A DNA stretch of 56,428 bases from Verrucomicrobiia bacterium (GCA_035574275.1 DATLYY010000009.1:1-56428), one strand, 5' to 3'. Shown: positions 9,131 through 19,316, numbered from the stretch's first letter. Notes: a model not told the origin generated them from the sequence alone. A program made the numbers and translations.

Positions 9131-10237
9131 ATGCCCCGATTTGGAAAAGACCGGCGGTGGGGAATTGCGGCCGCCGGTTTTCTTATTCTTTCCTGCGCCA
9201 ATCAGGTGGTTCTGGAACCGTCGGTTCTCCGCTCTCCAAAAGGGGACATCGTTCAGGCAGATTTGACCAGAGAACCGGAATTGGTCTGGAGCTACAAGCT
9301 GCCGGCCGAGCCCTCGGCCCCGGCGGTTCTTTTCGGCGACATTCTTGCGGTACCGCTCAAGAACCGCTCTGTTTTGTTCGTCAACAAAAACACCGGCAAA
9401 AAAGCCGGGGGATACGACCTTTCGGGCGTCCCGGCGGGGGTGGTTTTTGACGGGCGGGAAAATCTTATCATTGCCGAAAAATCGGGAAACGGGGAACTGC
9501 TTTCCTACTCGCTGGTGGACGGGGGGTTGGACTGGCGCTTTGCTTTAAACGAAGGGGGGGAAGTGCCGATACTTAGAAGGGGGGAATTAGACCCGGCGGG
9601 CACGGTCCTTGCGGTTAATCGGGGAGGATGGATATATGCCCTGCGGGCCGATGATGGAAAACCGATATGGAATCAACAACTTGCCCCGTTGTCCTGCACC
9701 CCCTTGGCGGGGGACACCGTTTTTTATCTGGCGGATTTTGAAGGAAAACTGAATGCCTTTGCAAACGGAAAAATCCACCAGTCTCACAAGCAGCCGTCAG
9801 CCGCTTTATGCCTTGAGGCGGCTGGCGGCAGGCTTTTTGCCGGGGGAGGGGATTCCTCGGTTTCCTGTGTATCCTGTTCCGGCGGCACACTTCTCTGGAA
9901 AGTCAAAGCGGACGGGAAGGTCCGCTCACTGGCTGTCCGGGACTCCATTGTTTTCTTTGCCTCCATGCCGGGCACCGTTGCCGCGTGCCGCATTTCCGGC
10001 GGGGAAAAAATCTGGGAGCGAAAACTTGAAGCGCTGGTCAACGCTCCGCTCGCAACTGGGCCGGGGGCGGTTTTCGTCAGCAGTGCCGAGGGACGTTTTT
10101 TGGCCCTGTCGGCATCAAAAGGGGAAATCCTTTGGGAGCGGCGCATCCCGGGCGGGCCGGTGGGAAGGCCGATACTCGAAGGAAATACTCTCTTTGTCGC
10201 CACAAGCGGCGAACGGCTTTTGGCCTTCCGGTTCTAA
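9131..10237 (+). CDS. PQQ-like beta-propeller lipoprotein
   Basis: A 368-residue predicted lipoprotein: a short basic N terminus, a hydrophobic core and a lipobox LILSC with Cys22. The mature part consists of repeated propeller blades with the signature of PQQ-like repeats, for example LVWSYKLPAEPSAPAV, GKPIWNQQLAPLSCTPLAGD, TLLWKVKADGKVRSLAV and EILWERRIPGGPVGRPIL. The fold resembles BamB, the assembly-platform lipoprotein, but such propellers serve many scaffolding roles and the neighbours do not settle it. No strong RBS is visible before the ATG. It ends shortly before the HEAT-repeat gene, so the two are probably in one operon. Confidence 0.75.
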   Translation: MPRFGKDRRWGIAAAGFLILSCANQVVLEPSVLRSPKGDIVQADLTREPELVWSYKLPAEPSAPAVLFGDILAVPLKNRSVLFVNKNTGKKAGGYDLSGVPAGVVFDGRENLIIAEKSGNGELLSYSLVDGGLDWRFALNEGGEVPILRRGELDPAGTVLAVNRGGWIYALRADDGKPIWNQQLAPLSCTPLAGDTVFYLADFEGKLNAFANGKIHQSHKQPSAALCLEAAGGRLFAGGGDSSVSCVSCSGGTLLWKVKADGKVRSLAVRDSIVFFASMPGTVAACRISGGEKIWERKLEALVNAPLATGPGAVFVSSAEGRFLALSASKGEILWERRIPGGPVGRPILEGNTLFVATSGERLLAFRF

Positions 10238-10287
10238 GTCCCGAACCGTTTCTTCTTCAAACGCAATTTCAAACGAAAGCAGGGGGT

Positions 10288-12489
10288 ATGCGGCCGGTAT
10301 TTGCCGATGAGAACATAAATCTGCTTGAGCTCGGAACGGAAATCGTGCGGGAGTGTTTCACCGCCGCCCGCCGGCTCAAGATGTACGAGCCGGAACACCC
10401 GATGGTCGCCTCGGTTGTCGAGCGCCCCTTTTTCCTTTTCAAAAAGTGGTTCCGTCTGCGCCAGTCGCTGGTTTTGGCCCAGGCCGGCAATTCGGTCTCG
10501 GTTTCCGGCATTCCGCTTCTGCCGGTCGTTTTCACCTCCAATTTTTCAAGGGGGATGGGGGAGTCAAAAATTTCCACGCTCACCTTTCTGGACACCCTTT
10601 CCCCCACCGAGCTGGGTCTTTTCTTGAGCCACCTCTTCGGGCTTTCCGCCCGGAAGGTTCCCGTCAAGGGATACCTGGAGCAGAAGAAAGTTCTTTCCAT
10701 TGAAATCGACAGCCCCTCGGCCAAACTCGTTTTGGAGACGGAAAATTCGCTTTCCGCAGCCTACCGGCAGGATTATTCCTACCGGAACATGGCCAAGACG
10801 GTGCTGAAGAACCGGCCGGAGCTTTTGGCGGCGTTCGTAACCGGCGCCATCAGCCGGCAGCGGGAGATGCTGGAGCGGTGGGGAATCGAATTCCGGATGA
10901 AGGTTCTGGAAGAGGCGCTTTTCGCCGTTCTGGAAGGGATGAACGACCCCATGGTTTTATCCTTGCTGGACACCACGCTCCCGGCCGATTTCACCCGGCC
11001 GGAGGAGGTGGCGGCCAGGCAGCAGTCGTTCCGCTTTCTGGTGAACGCCGCCTTGAAAACGCGGGACAAGGAGCAGTTTTTGACCCGTCTGAAGTCCCAC
11101 CTCGATTCCAAGGGGGTGCCGCGGCCGTTTTACGAATCCGCGCTGGACTCCTCCTCCCGGATGAAGCTGGAGATAACCAGCGAGCTGGAAAATCTGGGGC
11201 GGCGGATTCTGGAAGGGGCCGGGGCCGAGGAGCTTTCCCGCTACGCCGACCTTTTCGTCAAATGCCTTAAACTGCGCCGCCCGGAGGTGGTGGGGCATAA
11301 TCTCGGCTCTTTGGCCGAGGCATTGGTTTCACCGGTCGCGGAAGCGCGGCAGGGGGCCTATCTGGTCGCCCGCCGGGTGCTGGAGCCGACGGCGGCAACC
11401 GAGCCGGAGCAGTTTTTGATCTTCCTGCGCCGGTTGGTGGGGTTTGTCGTGGACCAAAAAGAAAGCTTGGAGTTTGCCGAAACCCTTCTGCTCATTTCCG
11501 AGCTTTGCATCGAGAAGAAATTTTACCAGCCCTTGGGGGAAATGCTGGGGCTTTTGGCCGGGCGGCTGGAGCTGGAAGAGCCGGGAAAGCCCCTGGGCAG
11601 CCTGCTCATCCGCAAAGTTTTGGACAATTTGAACCGGCCGGAAATCGTGCAGAAGCTGATTGCCGAACTGGACACGGAGGAACGGGGAAGGGCGGTCTGG
11701 GTGCGGCAGGTTCTCTCCGCCATCGGCTCCTTGGAGACGGCCCAGGCCCTTGCGGAAAAGATGTCCGATCCTTCCCGCTTCGTGCGGCAGAACGTGTTGA
11801 AAATACTTTCCAATCTCGGTAACAACGCACTGGTGGTCGCCGCCACGCTTCTGGCCGACCCCTCCAACTACCGGCGCAGGCCGGACGGCTCGCTGGAGGA
11901 TGAAAGCTGGTACCGGCTGCGGAACGCCGTTCACATCCTCGGCAATTTGCGCAAGGATTCCGCCGTGCCGGTTCTGGAAATGCCGGCCGCCGATCCCGAT
12001 TTCCGGCTGCGGAAGGAAGTGGTAAAGGCCCTGGAGAAAATTCCGGGGCGCCGGGGGCTGCCACTTTTGAAAAAGTTGAGCTTGGACCCCTCCGAAGAAA
12101 TCCGCCGGATGGCGTTCGTGGCGATGGCGGATGCCGCCGGGGAGGAGGATTTGGATTTCCTCTTTTCCCGCTTCGACCCGAACTCGCCGGACGCCATTCC
12201 CGTGACCTATGCCATAAGTTGCATCGGCGGAAGCCGGGCGCGGGACTTTTTAATCGGCCTTTTGGACCCCACCAGCCAATTGGGGCGGCGGCTGATTGAC
12301 CAGACCGGCGGGCAGACGATGCCCGTAAAAGTCGCCATTCTTAAGGGGCTGGCCCGGATTGGGGATGAGCGTTCCACCATTAAAATCAGGGAGGTTGCGG
12401 ATTCCCTATCCAGAACCCAGAGGTTGCTTTTGACGAGCAATCCGCTTTCCGATACCGCCAAAATACTAATCTCCAAGATTCAGAAATAA
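10288..12489 (+). CDS. HEAT-repeat protein
   Basis: A 733-residue protein without signal peptide, almost entirely helical. The C-terminal half has recognisable HEAT repeats, for example PSRFVRQNVLKILSNLG, PDFRLRKEVVKALEKI and PSEEIRRMAFVAMADA. The N-terminal 200 residues (ELGTEIVRECFTAARRLKMYEPEHPM) lack clear repeats. It is likely a cytoplasmic protein-interaction scaffold with unknown partner. The ATG at 10288 follows AGGGGG with little spacing. An upstream in-frame extension would overlap the propeller gene and has no coding character. An intrinsic terminator follows. Confidence 0.7.
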   Translation: MRPVFADENINLLELGTEIVRECFTAARRLKMYEPEHPMVASVVERPFFLFKKWFRLRQSLVLAQAGNSVSVSGIPLLPVVFTSNFSRGMGESKISTLTFLDTLSPTELGLFLSHLFGLSARKVPVKGYLEQKKVLSIEIDSPSAKLVLETENSLSAAYRQDYSYRNMAKTVLKNRPELLAAFVTGAISRQREMLERWGIEFRMKVLEEALFAVLEGMNDPMVLSLLDTTLPADFTRPEEVAARQQSFRFLVNAALKTRDKEQFLTRLKSHLDSKGVPRPFYESALDSSSRMKLEITSELENLGRRILEGAGAEELSRYADLFVKCLKLRRPEVVGHNLGSLAEALVSPVAEARQGAYLVARRVLEPTAATEPEQFLIFLRRLVGFVVDQKESLEFAETLLLISELCIEKKFYQPLGEMLGLLAGRLELEEPGKPLGSLLIRKVLDNLNRPEIVQKLIAELDTEERGRAVWVRQVLSAIGSLETAQALAEKMSDPSRFVRQNVLKILSNLGNNALVVAATLLADPSNYRRRPDGSLEDESWYRLRNAVHILGNLRKDSAVPVLEMPAADPDFRLRKEVVKALEKIPGRRGLPLLKKLSLDPSEEIRRMAFVAMADAAGEEDLDFLFSRFDPNSPDAIPVTYAISCIGGSRARDFLIGLLDPTSQLGRRLIDQTGGQTMPVKVAILKGLARIGDERSTIKIREVADSLSRTQRLLLTSNPLSDTAKILISKIQK

Positions 12490-12494
12490 CTGCC

Positions 12495-12527
12495 GGAATT
12501 ACAGATTTTCTGTAATTCCTACTTTTT
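12495..12527 (+). terminator. Intrinsic terminator after HEAT-repeat gene
   Basis: GGAATTACAGA (12495-12505) and TCTGTAATTCC (12509-12519) form a perfect 11-bp stem with a TTT loop, followed by TACTTTTT. The stem is AT-rich but long. It separates the envelope genes from the heat-shock cluster. Confidence 0.75.
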
Positions 12528-12694
12528 CCCTGCCATTTTGGCATTATGCCCAACTGTATGTTTGTCTTTAACTTTTATGTGTAATGTATTGTAATACTTG
12601 TTGTTGTTATTGGGTAGCATCGGTTGGCATATGACTTGATTTATTACTTGATTGAAAGAGGAAGAAACGAAAAAGAGGAAAGGAGGAATAACAA

Positions 12695-13141
12695 ATGACG
12701 AGACTGGCTTTAAGAACCAACCCGATGCTGGACATCGCCTCTGATTTCACGCGTGAGGCGGACCGGTTGTTTTCCGATTTCATAAACCGCGGCATTTTCC
12801 GCCTGTCGGACGAATGGGCTCCAATGGTGGATGTGGCCGAAACCAAAGACGAGGTTATCGTCCGGGCCGAGGTTCCGGGGATGACGAAAGAGGACATCTC
12901 CGTGACTTTACAGGACAATGTTCTCACGCTGCGCGGGGAGAAAAAGCAGGAAAAAGTGGAAAACGGCACCACCTACCATCGGATGGAGCGGTCGTACGGC
13001 AACTTTGTCCGTTCTTTCACGCTGCCGACGGTTGTCCGGGAGGACAAGACCAAGGCGACGTACAAAGACGGGGTTTTGACCATCACCCTGCCCAAGGCGG
13101 AGGAGGTAAAACCGAAGGAAATCTCGATTTCGGTCAATTAA
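12695..13141 (+). CDS. Small heat shock protein Hsp20
   Basis: A 148-residue alpha-crystallin-family holdase. The domain spans roughly residues 40-148 with the usual WAPMVDVAETKDEVIVRAEVPGM, LRGEKKQEKVENGTTYHRMER, YGNFVRSFTLP and DGVLTITLPKAEE segments, and the sequence ends in EISISVN. It binds unfolding proteins in the cytoplasm and hands them to DnaK/ClpB, both encoded just downstream. An excellent RBS (AAAGGAGG) precedes the ATG. The 205-nt upstream region is AT-rich. I could not identify a CIRCE element or a confident heat-shock promoter in it. Confidence 0.93.
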   Translation: MTRLALRTNPMLDIASDFTREADRLFSDFINRGIFRLSDEWAPMVDVAETKDEVIVRAEVPGMTKEDISVTLQDNVLTLRGEKKQEKVENGTTYHRMERSYGNFVRSFTLPTVVREDKTKATYKDGVLTITLPKAEEVKPKEISISVN

Positions 13142-13160
13142 GACCGGCATCGGAAATTTC

Positions 13161-13203
13161 CCCTGCCTCCGGCCGCTTTGGGCCGGGGGCAGGGATTTCC
13201 TTT
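13161..13203 (+). terminator. Terminator after hsp20
   Basis: CCCTGCCTCCGGCC (13161-13174) pairs with GGCCGGGGGCAGGG (13181-13194), 14 bp with one T-G wobble and a 6-nt loop, then ATTTCCTTT. It is a strong hairpin, so dnaK probably has its own promoter or depends on read-through. Confidence 0.75.
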
Positions 13204-13245
13204 ATGAAGAGGAGGGAAAAGAGTATATTGAGAAACAGACACGCG

Positions 13246-13290
13246 GCGGAAGCCTTCCGGCTTCAACAAAAGAAGCCGGAAGAATTCCGC
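13246..13290 (+). promoter_or_regulatory. Long inverted repeat in dnaK leader
   Basis: CTTCCGGCTTC (13254-13264) pairs perfectly with GAAGCCGGAAG (13272-13282) across a 7-nt loop. The outer GCGGAA (13246-13251) pairs with TTCCGC (13285-13290). No T-run follows, so it is not a classical terminator. It could be an RNA structure or operator governing dnaK. It also lies inside a possible 29-codon leader ORF (13204-13293) that has no RBS. Confidence 0.5.
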
Positions 13291-13323
13291 TGACGAGCGC
13301 AAACGAAAAGGAGATGAGCGAAA

Positions 13324-15234
13324 ATGGGTAAAGTGATAGGCATAGATTTGGGGACCACAAATTCCTGCGTGGCGGTGATGGAAGGGGGCAAACCGACCGT
13401 CATCCCGAACGCGGAAGGGGGCCGGACGACGCCCTCGGTGGTCGCCTTTCAGAAAAACGGTGAAATTTTGGTGGGCCAGGTGGCCAAGCGGCAGGCGATA
13501 ACCAACCCGCTCAACACGATTTTTTCCATCAAGCGCTTTATGGGGCGCAAATACGCCGAGGTGGTGCAAGAGGCCAAGAACTTTCCCTACAAAGTCGTGG
13601 AAGGCCCCAATGGCGATGCCCGCGTTGAAATTGAGGGCAAGCAGTATTCCCCGCCGGAAATTTCGGCAATGATTTTGTCCAAGTTGAAAAAGGATGCCGA
13701 GGCGTATCTCGGAGAAACTGTGACCGAAGCGGTAATCACCGTTCCGGCCTATTTCAACGACAGCCAGCGTCAGGCAACCAAGGATGCCGGGCGGATTGCC
13801 GGTTTGGACGTCAAGCGCATCATCAACGAGCCGACGGCCGCTTCGCTGGCGTACGGCCTCGACAAAAAGAAAGACGAGAAAATCGCCGTCTATGACTTGG
13901 GGGGCGGCACGTTTGATATCTCGATTCTCGAATTGGGAGATGGCGTTTTTGAAGTCCGTTCCACCAACGGCGACACCCATCTGGGCGGGGACGACTTCGA
14001 CAAGCGGATAATGGACTGGCTGGTGGCCGAATTTAAAAAAGACCAGGGAATCGATTTGTCCAAAGACCCGATGGCCTTGCAGCGGCTGAAGGAGGCGGCG
14101 GAGAAGGCGAAAATCGAGCTTTCCAGCACGATGGAGACCAACATCAATCTGCCATTCATCACCGCGGACGCCTCCGGGCCGAAGCATTTGAACGTCACCT
14201 TGACCCGCGCGAAATTAGAGCAGATGGTGGAGGATTTAATTCAGCGCAGCGTAGGCCCCTCCAAACAGGCCTTGGCGGACGCCAAGCTGGGTGTGGACCA
14301 GATTCATGAAGTTGTTTTGGTGGGTGGTATGACCCGGATGCCGAAGGTGGTCGATACCGTGCGCAATTTGTTCGGCAAAGAACCGCACAAAGGGGTGAAC
14401 CCGGACGAGGTGGTGGCGGTGGGGGCGGCGATTCAGGCCGCCGTTTTGACCGGCGAGGTGAAAGACGTTCTGCTTTTGGATGTTACCCCGCTTTCGCTCG
14501 GCATCGAGACCCTGGGCGGCGTTTTCACCAAATTGATTGAGCGGAACACCACGATTCCGACCCGAAAATCGGAAATTTTCTCCACCGCCGACGAGAACCA
14601 AACCTCGGTGGAAATCCACGTCCTGCAGGGGGAGCGGCCGATGGCGGCGGACAACAAATCGATCGGCCGGTTTATGCTGGACGGCATTCCGCCCGCGCCG
14701 CGCGGCATCCCCCAAATTGAAGTCACGTTTGACATTGACGCCAACGGGATTTTGAACGTTTCCGCCAAGGACAAAGCCACGGGGCGGCAGCAGCAGATAA
14801 AAATCCAGCCCTCCAGCGGGCTTTCCGAGTCGGAAATCAAGCGGATGGTGGACGAGGCGAAATCGCACGAGGCGGAGGACTTGAAGCGCAAAGAAGAGGT
14901 GGAGCTGCGCAACCGGGCCGACCAGCTGGCCTACCAGACCGAAAAAATGCTGAAGGAGCAGGGAGAGAAAATCTCCGCCGAGACCAAAAAGAGCGTGGAG
15001 GAGGCGGCCGCGGAGGTGCGCGAGGCGGTGAAATCGGGCGATATGGGACGCATCCGTTCCGGCTACGACAAGCTGACGACGGCCTGGCACAAGGCCTCGG
15101 AGGAGCTGTATAAGCAGACCGCGGGGGCCCCGCAATCCGGCGGCCCACAGGAACCGCAGGGCGGAGCTTCCTCCAGCGGCACCGGCGAGAGCGGCAAGGG
15201 GCCGGTGGATGCGGATTTTGAAGTGGTCAAGTAA
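13324..15234 (+). CDS. dnaK: Chaperone DnaK (Hsp70)
   Basis: A 636-residue Hsp70. The nucleotide-binding domain begins [21 protein letters not shown] and includes [15 protein letters not shown] and [11 protein letters not shown]. The substrate-binding domain starts around [14 protein letters not shown], and a Gly/Ser/Pro-rich tail ends in DADFEVVK, close to the DnaK hallmark EEV end. It works in ATP-driven refolding with Hsp20 and ClpB from the same cluster. A good RBS (AAAGGAG) lies upstream of the ATG. No dnaJ or grpE is found in the window. Confidence 0.98.
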   Translation: MGKVIGIDLGTTNSCVAVMEGGKPTVIPNAEGGRTTPSVVAFQKNGEILVGQVAKRQAITNPLNTIFSIKRFMGRKYAEVVQEAKNFPYKVVEGPNGDARVEIEGKQYSPPEISAMILSKLKKDAEAYLGETVTEAVITVPAYFNDSQRQATKDAGRIAGLDVKRIINEPTAASLAYGLDKKKDEKIAVYDLGGGTFDISILELGDGVFEVRSTNGDTHLGGDDFDKRIMDWLVAEFKKDQGIDLSKDPMALQRLKEAAEKAKIELSSTMETNINLPFITADASGPKHLNVTLTRAKLEQMVEDLIQRSVGPSKQALADAKLGVDQIHEVVLVGGMTRMPKVVDTVRNLFGKEPHKGVNPDEVVAVGAAIQAAVLTGEVKDVLLLDVTPLSLGIETLGGVFTKLIERNTTIPTRKSEIFSTADENQTSVEIHVLQGERPMAADNKSIGRFMLDGIPPAPRGIPQIEVTFDIDANGILNVSAKDKATGRQQQIKIQPSSGLSESEIKRMVDEAKSHEAEDLKRKEEVELRNRADQLAYQTEKMLKEQGEKISAETKKSVEEAAAEVREAVKSGDMGRIRSGYDKLTTAWHKASEELYKQTAGAPQSGGPQEPQGGASSSGTGESGKGPVDADFEVVK

Positions 15235-15267
15235 AAAGGTTTGAGTCAACCGGGAAAGGTCAGGTCG

Positions 15268-15489
15268 ATGAAAGAGTTGAAGGATTTGAGCAAAATCAAT
15301 CAATACGCCCGCAACCGCTACGAGGCGGTGATTATGGCTTCCAAACGGGCCCGGATTTTGAACCGGAAGCGGCTGAAGGAAAATGAAATGGCCGGGGCGG
15401 AGCCGAACCCAAACACCGGAATGCACCGCGTGGCGGAGGAGGCGCTGGATGAACTTCTGCAGGGGAAAATCGAGGTGAGACGGGATTAG
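15268..15489 (+). CDS. rpoZ: RNA polymerase omega subunit
   Basis: A short protein (73 residues from the ATG at 15268) whose NQYARNRYEAVIMASKRARILNRKR segment matches the omega-subunit core. It is followed by an acidic stretch and VAEEALDELLQGKIEVR, as in RpoZ C termini. Omega assists assembly of RNA polymerase and binds the beta-prime subunit. I prefer this ATG (AAGG 9 nt upstream) over an in-frame TTG at 15241, which sits too close to its purine box. Location between dnaK and clpB is unusual, as rpoZ more often neighbours gmk or spoT. Confidence 0.8.
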   Translation: MKELKDLSKINQYARNRYEAVIMASKRARILNRKRLKENEMAGAEPNPNTGMHRVAEEALDELLQGKIEVRRD

Positions 15490-15498
15490 GTTTGCCGT

Positions 15499-18081
15499 AT
15501 GATCCAACTGGACAAGCTCACCCAAAAGTCGCAGGAGGCCTTAGCGGCGGCTTCCGAACTGGCGCAGGAAAAGAATCATTCCCAAGTCGAGCCGCTGCAC
15601 CTTCTGGCCGCGCTACTTTCCGACCCGCAGGGGTTGGCGCCGGAAATTCTATCTCGAATCGGCATCCGTCCGGAAACCATCGAGCCCCGCATAAATGAAG
15701 AACTGAAGCGTTTGCCGGTTTTGTCCGCACCCGGTCAGGTTTACCTTTCCTCTCACTCCAATCAAATTTTAGAAAAAGCCAAAAAGGAAGCGGCCCAATT
15801 TAAGGATGAATTTATTTCCGTCGAGCACCTGCTTCTGGCCTTGGCCGAAGAGCGCCAAAATCAGGCCGGCTCGATTCTGCGCAGCTTGGGGGCCAACCGC
15901 GAACGGATTATGGCCGCCTTGGCCCAGCTTCGGGGCGGCCAGCGCGTTTCCGATCCGGAGCCGGAATCGAAGTATCAGGTTTTGGAAAAATACGGCAAGG
16001 ATTTAACCGCTTTGGCCGAGCGGGGAAAGCTGGACCCGGTCATCGGACGGGAGGATGAAATACGCCGGGTTTTGACCATTCTTTCCCGCCGCACCAAAAA
16101 CAATCCCGTACTCATCGGTGAGCCGGGGGTCGGCAAAACCGCCATTGTCGAAGGACTGGCCTTAAAGATTTCCAAAAAAGACGTGCCGGAAGGATTAAAA
16201 GGAAAACGGGTGGTGGCGCTGGATTTGGGCGCATTGGTGGCGGGAACAAAATACCGGGGCGAGTTCGAAGACCGGCTGAAGGCGATAATCAAGGAAGTCC
16301 AGCGTTCCGAAGGAAAGGTTATTCTTTTCATCGATGAACTGCATACGCTGGTGGGCGCCGGCGCGACCACCGGGGCGATGGATGCCTCTAATCTGCTCAA
16401 GCCGGCCCTGGCCCGCGGTGAACTGCGCTGCATCGGCGCCACGACCTTGGACGAATACCGCAAAAACATCGAAAAAGACCCGGCCCTGGAGCGCCGATTT
16501 GCCCCGGTTTTGGTGGATGAGCCGATCGTGGAGGATACCATCTCCATTCTGCGCGGCTTGAAGGAACGCTACGAGGTGCATCACGGCATAAAGATTAAAG
16601 ACGCGGCCCTGATTGCCGCCGCGCAGCTTTCGCACCGCTACATTTCCGACCGTTTTCTGCCGGACAAGGCGATCGACTTGGTGGACGAGGCGGCCGCCGA
16701 TTTGCGCCTGCAGCTCGATTCGATGCCGGAGCCCCTTGATACTTTGGAAAAGAAAATCCGCCAGCTCGAAATCGAGCGGGAGGGGTTGAAGCGGGAAAAG
16801 GATTCTAAAAGCCAGTTGAAAAGTGTCGAGAAGGAGCTGGCCGATTTGCGGACGGAGTTTGCCGCATTGAAATCCAAATGGGAAGCGGAAAAGGCGGCCC
16901 TGGCCGAGGTCGTTCACCTCAAAGACGAAATCGAAAAACTGCGTCTTGAAGCGGAGCGGGCCGAGCGGGAGGCGGATTTTGAAAAAGCGGCCCGGCTGCG
17001 CTACGGGGACATCCCGCAAAAAGAAAAATTGTTGAAGGAAAAATCGGCGGCACTTGAAAAACTTGGCGGCCAGCGGCTCGCCAAGGATGAAGTGGACGAG
17101 GAGGATATCGCCCGCGTTATTTCCAAATGGACCAAGATCCCGGTCACCCGCATCACCGAGGGGGAAACGGAAAAACTTTTGCGGCTGGAGGAGGAGCTTG
17201 AGCGCCGGGTCGTCGGCCAACCGGAAGCCCTCCGCAAGGTTGCCGAAGTCATCCGCGCCTCCCGGGCGGGACTGGCCGACCCCAAGCGTCCGCTCGGTTC
17301 GTTTCTTTTTCTCGGGCCGACCGGCGTGGGAAAGACCGAATTGGCCAAGACCTTGGCCTTTGCGCTTTTCGATTCGGAAGAGGCGATGGTGCGCATCGAT
17401 ATGTCCGAGTATATGGAGAAATTTTCCGTCTCCCGGCTCATCGGCGCGCCGCCGGGGTACGTCGGCTACGAGGAAGGGGGCCAGCTCACCGAAGCGGTTC
17501 GCCGCAGGCCCTACTGCGTGATTTTGTTCGACGAAATCGAGAAGGCGCACAACGAGGTTTTCAATCTGCTTTTGCAGGTGATGGATGACGGCCGCTTGAC
17601 CGACAGCCAGGGGCGGGTGGTGAACTTCCGCAATACGATTTTGATAATGACCTCCAACTTGGGCGCACCGGTGATAATGGAGCGCCTCTCTGAATCCGGC
17701 AAGGCCGGGATGGAGCAGGCGAAAAAAGAGGTGTTTGAACTTTTGCGCCAGAATTTCCGGCCGGAGTTTTTGAACCGGATTGACGAAATTGTGCTTTTCG
17801 AGCCGCTCGGGCCTGAAGAGATGGAAAAAATCGTCGAAATCCAGCTTGGCTACGTGCAGGAACGGCTGAAGGAGAAAAATATCGTTCTGGACGTTTCCCC
17901 CTCCGCCAAAAAGTGGCTGGCCAAAGAGGGGTTTGACCCGGTTTTTGGCGCGCGCCCGCTCAAACGGCTGGTGCAGGAAAAAGTGGCTTTTGCCTTGGCC
18001 CGCAAAATACTGGCGGGAGAGGTGAAACCGGACAGCAAAGTTAAAGTCGAAATCGAGAACGGAGAGTTGGTTTTTAGGTAG
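15499..18081 (+). CDS. clpB: ATP-dependent disaggregase ClpB
   Basis: An 860-residue Hsp100 protein. It has an N-terminal Clp domain (residues 1-145), a first AAA+ module with [15 protein letters not shown] and [15 protein letters not shown], a long coiled coil (about 410-530, [20 protein letters not shown] onward) typical of ClpB rather than ClpA, and a second AAA+ module with [15 protein letters not shown] and [12 protein letters not shown]. It threads aggregated proteins through its pore in cooperation with DnaK. The stop of rpoZ is 9 nt upstream. A weak AGG lies 9 nt before the ATG. Length is normal for the family. Confidence 0.98.
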   Translation: MIQLDKLTQKSQEALAAASELAQEKNHSQVEPLHLLAALLSDPQGLAPEILSRIGIRPETIEPRINEELKRLPVLSAPGQVYLSSHSNQILEKAKKEAAQFKDEFISVEHLLLALAEERQNQAGSILRSLGANRERIMAALAQLRGGQRVSDPEPESKYQVLEKYGKDLTALAERGKLDPVIGREDEIRRVLTILSRRTKNNPVLIGEPGVGKTAIVEGLALKISKKDVPEGLKGKRVVALDLGALVAGTKYRGEFEDRLKAIIKEVQRSEGKVILFIDELHTLVGAGATTGAMDASNLLKPALARGELRCIGATTLDEYRKNIEKDPALERRFAPVLVDEPIVEDTISILRGLKERYEVHHGIKIKDAALIAAAQLSHRYISDRFLPDKAIDLVDEAAADLRLQLDSMPEPLDTLEKKIRQLEIEREGLKREKDSKSQLKSVEKELADLRTEFAALKSKWEAEKAALAEVVHLKDEIEKLRLEAERAEREADFEKAARLRYGDIPQKEKLLKEKSAALEKLGGQRLAKDEVDEEDIARVISKWTKIPVTRITEGETEKLLRLEEELERRVVGQPEALRKVAEVIRASRAGLADPKRPLGSFLFLGPTGVGKTELAKTLAFALFDSEEAMVRIDMSEYMEKFSVSRLIGAPPGYVGYEEGGQLTEAVRRRPYCVILFDEIEKAHNEVFNLLLQVMDDGRLTDSQGRVVNFRNTILIMTSNLGAPVIMERLSESGKAGMEQAKKEVFELLRQNFRPEFLNRIDEIVLFEPLGPEEMEKIVEIQLGYVQERLKEKNIVLDVSPSAKKWLAKEGFDPVFGARPLKRLVQEKVAFALARKILAGEVKPDSKVKVEIENGELVFR

Positions 18082-18101
18082 TTTCCCTTTGTAGCAATAG
18101 G

Positions 18102-18991
18102 TTAGCCAGCTTCGGGAGCAAGGAAGTAAACGGGTCTCAGAGGCAGTAGCCGTCGATGTTCCTCCGGAATCTTTACGTAGTGCTCTTTCCAAAGGTCGAA
18201 GAGCCGCCGGAGATCGACAAGCATAGTCCGACGCTTCTCTTGGTTTCTTACCTCGTCTTCAGCATCCTTCGTAAAGCCTCCTGCAGAGACAAAAAGTCCA
18301 ACATCACCGTCTGAGAGAACCGCCAAAAATGAACGGATTTCCTTGACGGTCATGCGTTCCACGCCGCGCTTGACCTGGACCTTTATTCGGGGCCCTCTCA
18401 CACCAAGCGGAGATCGCTTTGGGCAATTACGTCTATGCCCCTGTCTGGGCCGGGAGGTGCTATCCACACTACGTGATAACCCATGCCCTGAAGGAGGCCA
18501 GCAACAAGATTCTGAAAATCGTAAGGGTTCATCCCGCTCAGGTGTGACTCGATTTCCGACCAAGATGACTCCTCGGCTTCCTCGAGCGTCGTGGCTGCGA
18601 CTGTATCCTCTTCCTCATAGTCTGGTTCTTCATCCGGGGGTTGCTGGCGTTTCCATTGACGGTACAGACGTACAACCTCTGCAAAGAATCGCTCCGGATC
18701 TGGGTATTGGGTGAAAGCCTTTCGACCTTCGTCAGTCAGCGACCAGAGCCCCTTATTCTTGATGAGCCAACCTGCCTTAACTGGCCCGATAGTGGAAAAC
18801 CGTACGATCCTTTCATAACGTCGGACGTTTGGCCGTTCAGGATATGTTGTCCTTTCGAACTCCATAGGAGGTACGTCAGACTCAAGACGAGAAAGCACCT
18901 CCTTGACTGGAAGGCCGTCGGGATGCGAGAGCAAGATTTGGAATACGCCGCGTACCAATTCTCCTTTACGGCGTCGGGTAATTTCAGCCAC
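18102..18991 (-). pseudogene. mrr: Mrr-type restriction endonuclease, frameshifted
   Basis: Two overlapping minus-strand frames together encode one Mrr-like protein. The first (GTG at 18991, preceded by GGAGG) carries an N-terminal winged-helix domain (MAEITRRRKGELVRGVFQIL) and the start of the nuclease (MNPYDFQNLVAGLLQGMGYHV then DRGIDVIAQ), then stops at 18398. The second frame continues with GVRGPRIKVQVKRG, supplying the QxK half of the D-QxK active site, and runs to 18102. The switch falls near 18405-18420. A single missing base would restore the frame. It is either a decayed modified-DNA restriction gene or a sequencing error. No partner methylase is nearby, which fits Mrr enzymes. Confidence 0.75.
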
Positions 18992-19260
18992 TACTCGTCC
19001 TCCAGGGCCAATCGATATTTATAGGGTTTCGAGATATTACCGTTATACGAGTTCTGCGTATAGGTTTCATCGTGCAAAAGCATAACAAATCTGCAGGATT
19101 CCGTCAAACGCAGCGTACTAAATCATTGACAGCCACAACCGGTTTGTTTTTTTCACTGTGCGCGCCGGCTTAGTCAAAGACCACGGGCATATCGAAGGGG
19201 CGGTTTCGGCTCCTTAATTTAGTTTAACGCGGCGCTTAGCCGCTGGGCGTGTCTGAAGGG
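18992..19260. other. Intergenic spacer, no gene seen
   Basis: No open frame with coding character is seen. It includes a TTGACA (19126-19131) in the context ACTAAATCATTGACAGC, which nearly repeats ACTAAGTCATTGACAGC at 21221-21237. No good -10 box follows at 17 nt. The 3' part leads to a strong hairpin on the plus strand. Confidence 0.5.
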
Positions 19261-19316
19261 GGCGACTGGCCGGATGCACGTTATGCTCGTTGCGGCCAGT
19301 CGCCGTTTCGTTTTTT
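19261..19316 (+). terminator. Plus-strand terminator-like hairpin
   Basis: GGCGACTGGCC (19261-19271) pairs perfectly with GGCCAGTCGCC (19294-19304), and the plus-strand 3' side runs into TTTCGTTTTTT. The T-run lies on the plus strand, although the adjacent citrate synthase is on the minus strand and its stop codon overlaps the T-run. It may end an unrecognised plus-strand transcript, or serve citrate synthase as a stabilising hairpin only. Confidence 0.55.

Noticed and set aside
12600-12694. CIRCE or sigma32-type promoter before hsp20
   Set aside because: No TTAGCACTC-N9-GAGTGCTAA and no convincing CTTGAA/CCCCAT pair could be found. Only AT-rich sequence is seen.
13138-18192. Long open frames antisense to dnaK and clpB, several hundred codons each
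   Set aside because: They lie opposite strongly conserved genes, have Arg/His/Gly/Leu-biased composition from GC-rich third positions, and lack RBS or domain motifs.
19220-19304. Possible integron attC-like site (GCGGCGCTTAGCCGC and GATGCAC near a large hairpin)
   Set aside because: The core R and L box sequences and spacings of attC are not present and no integrase or cassette array is nearby.
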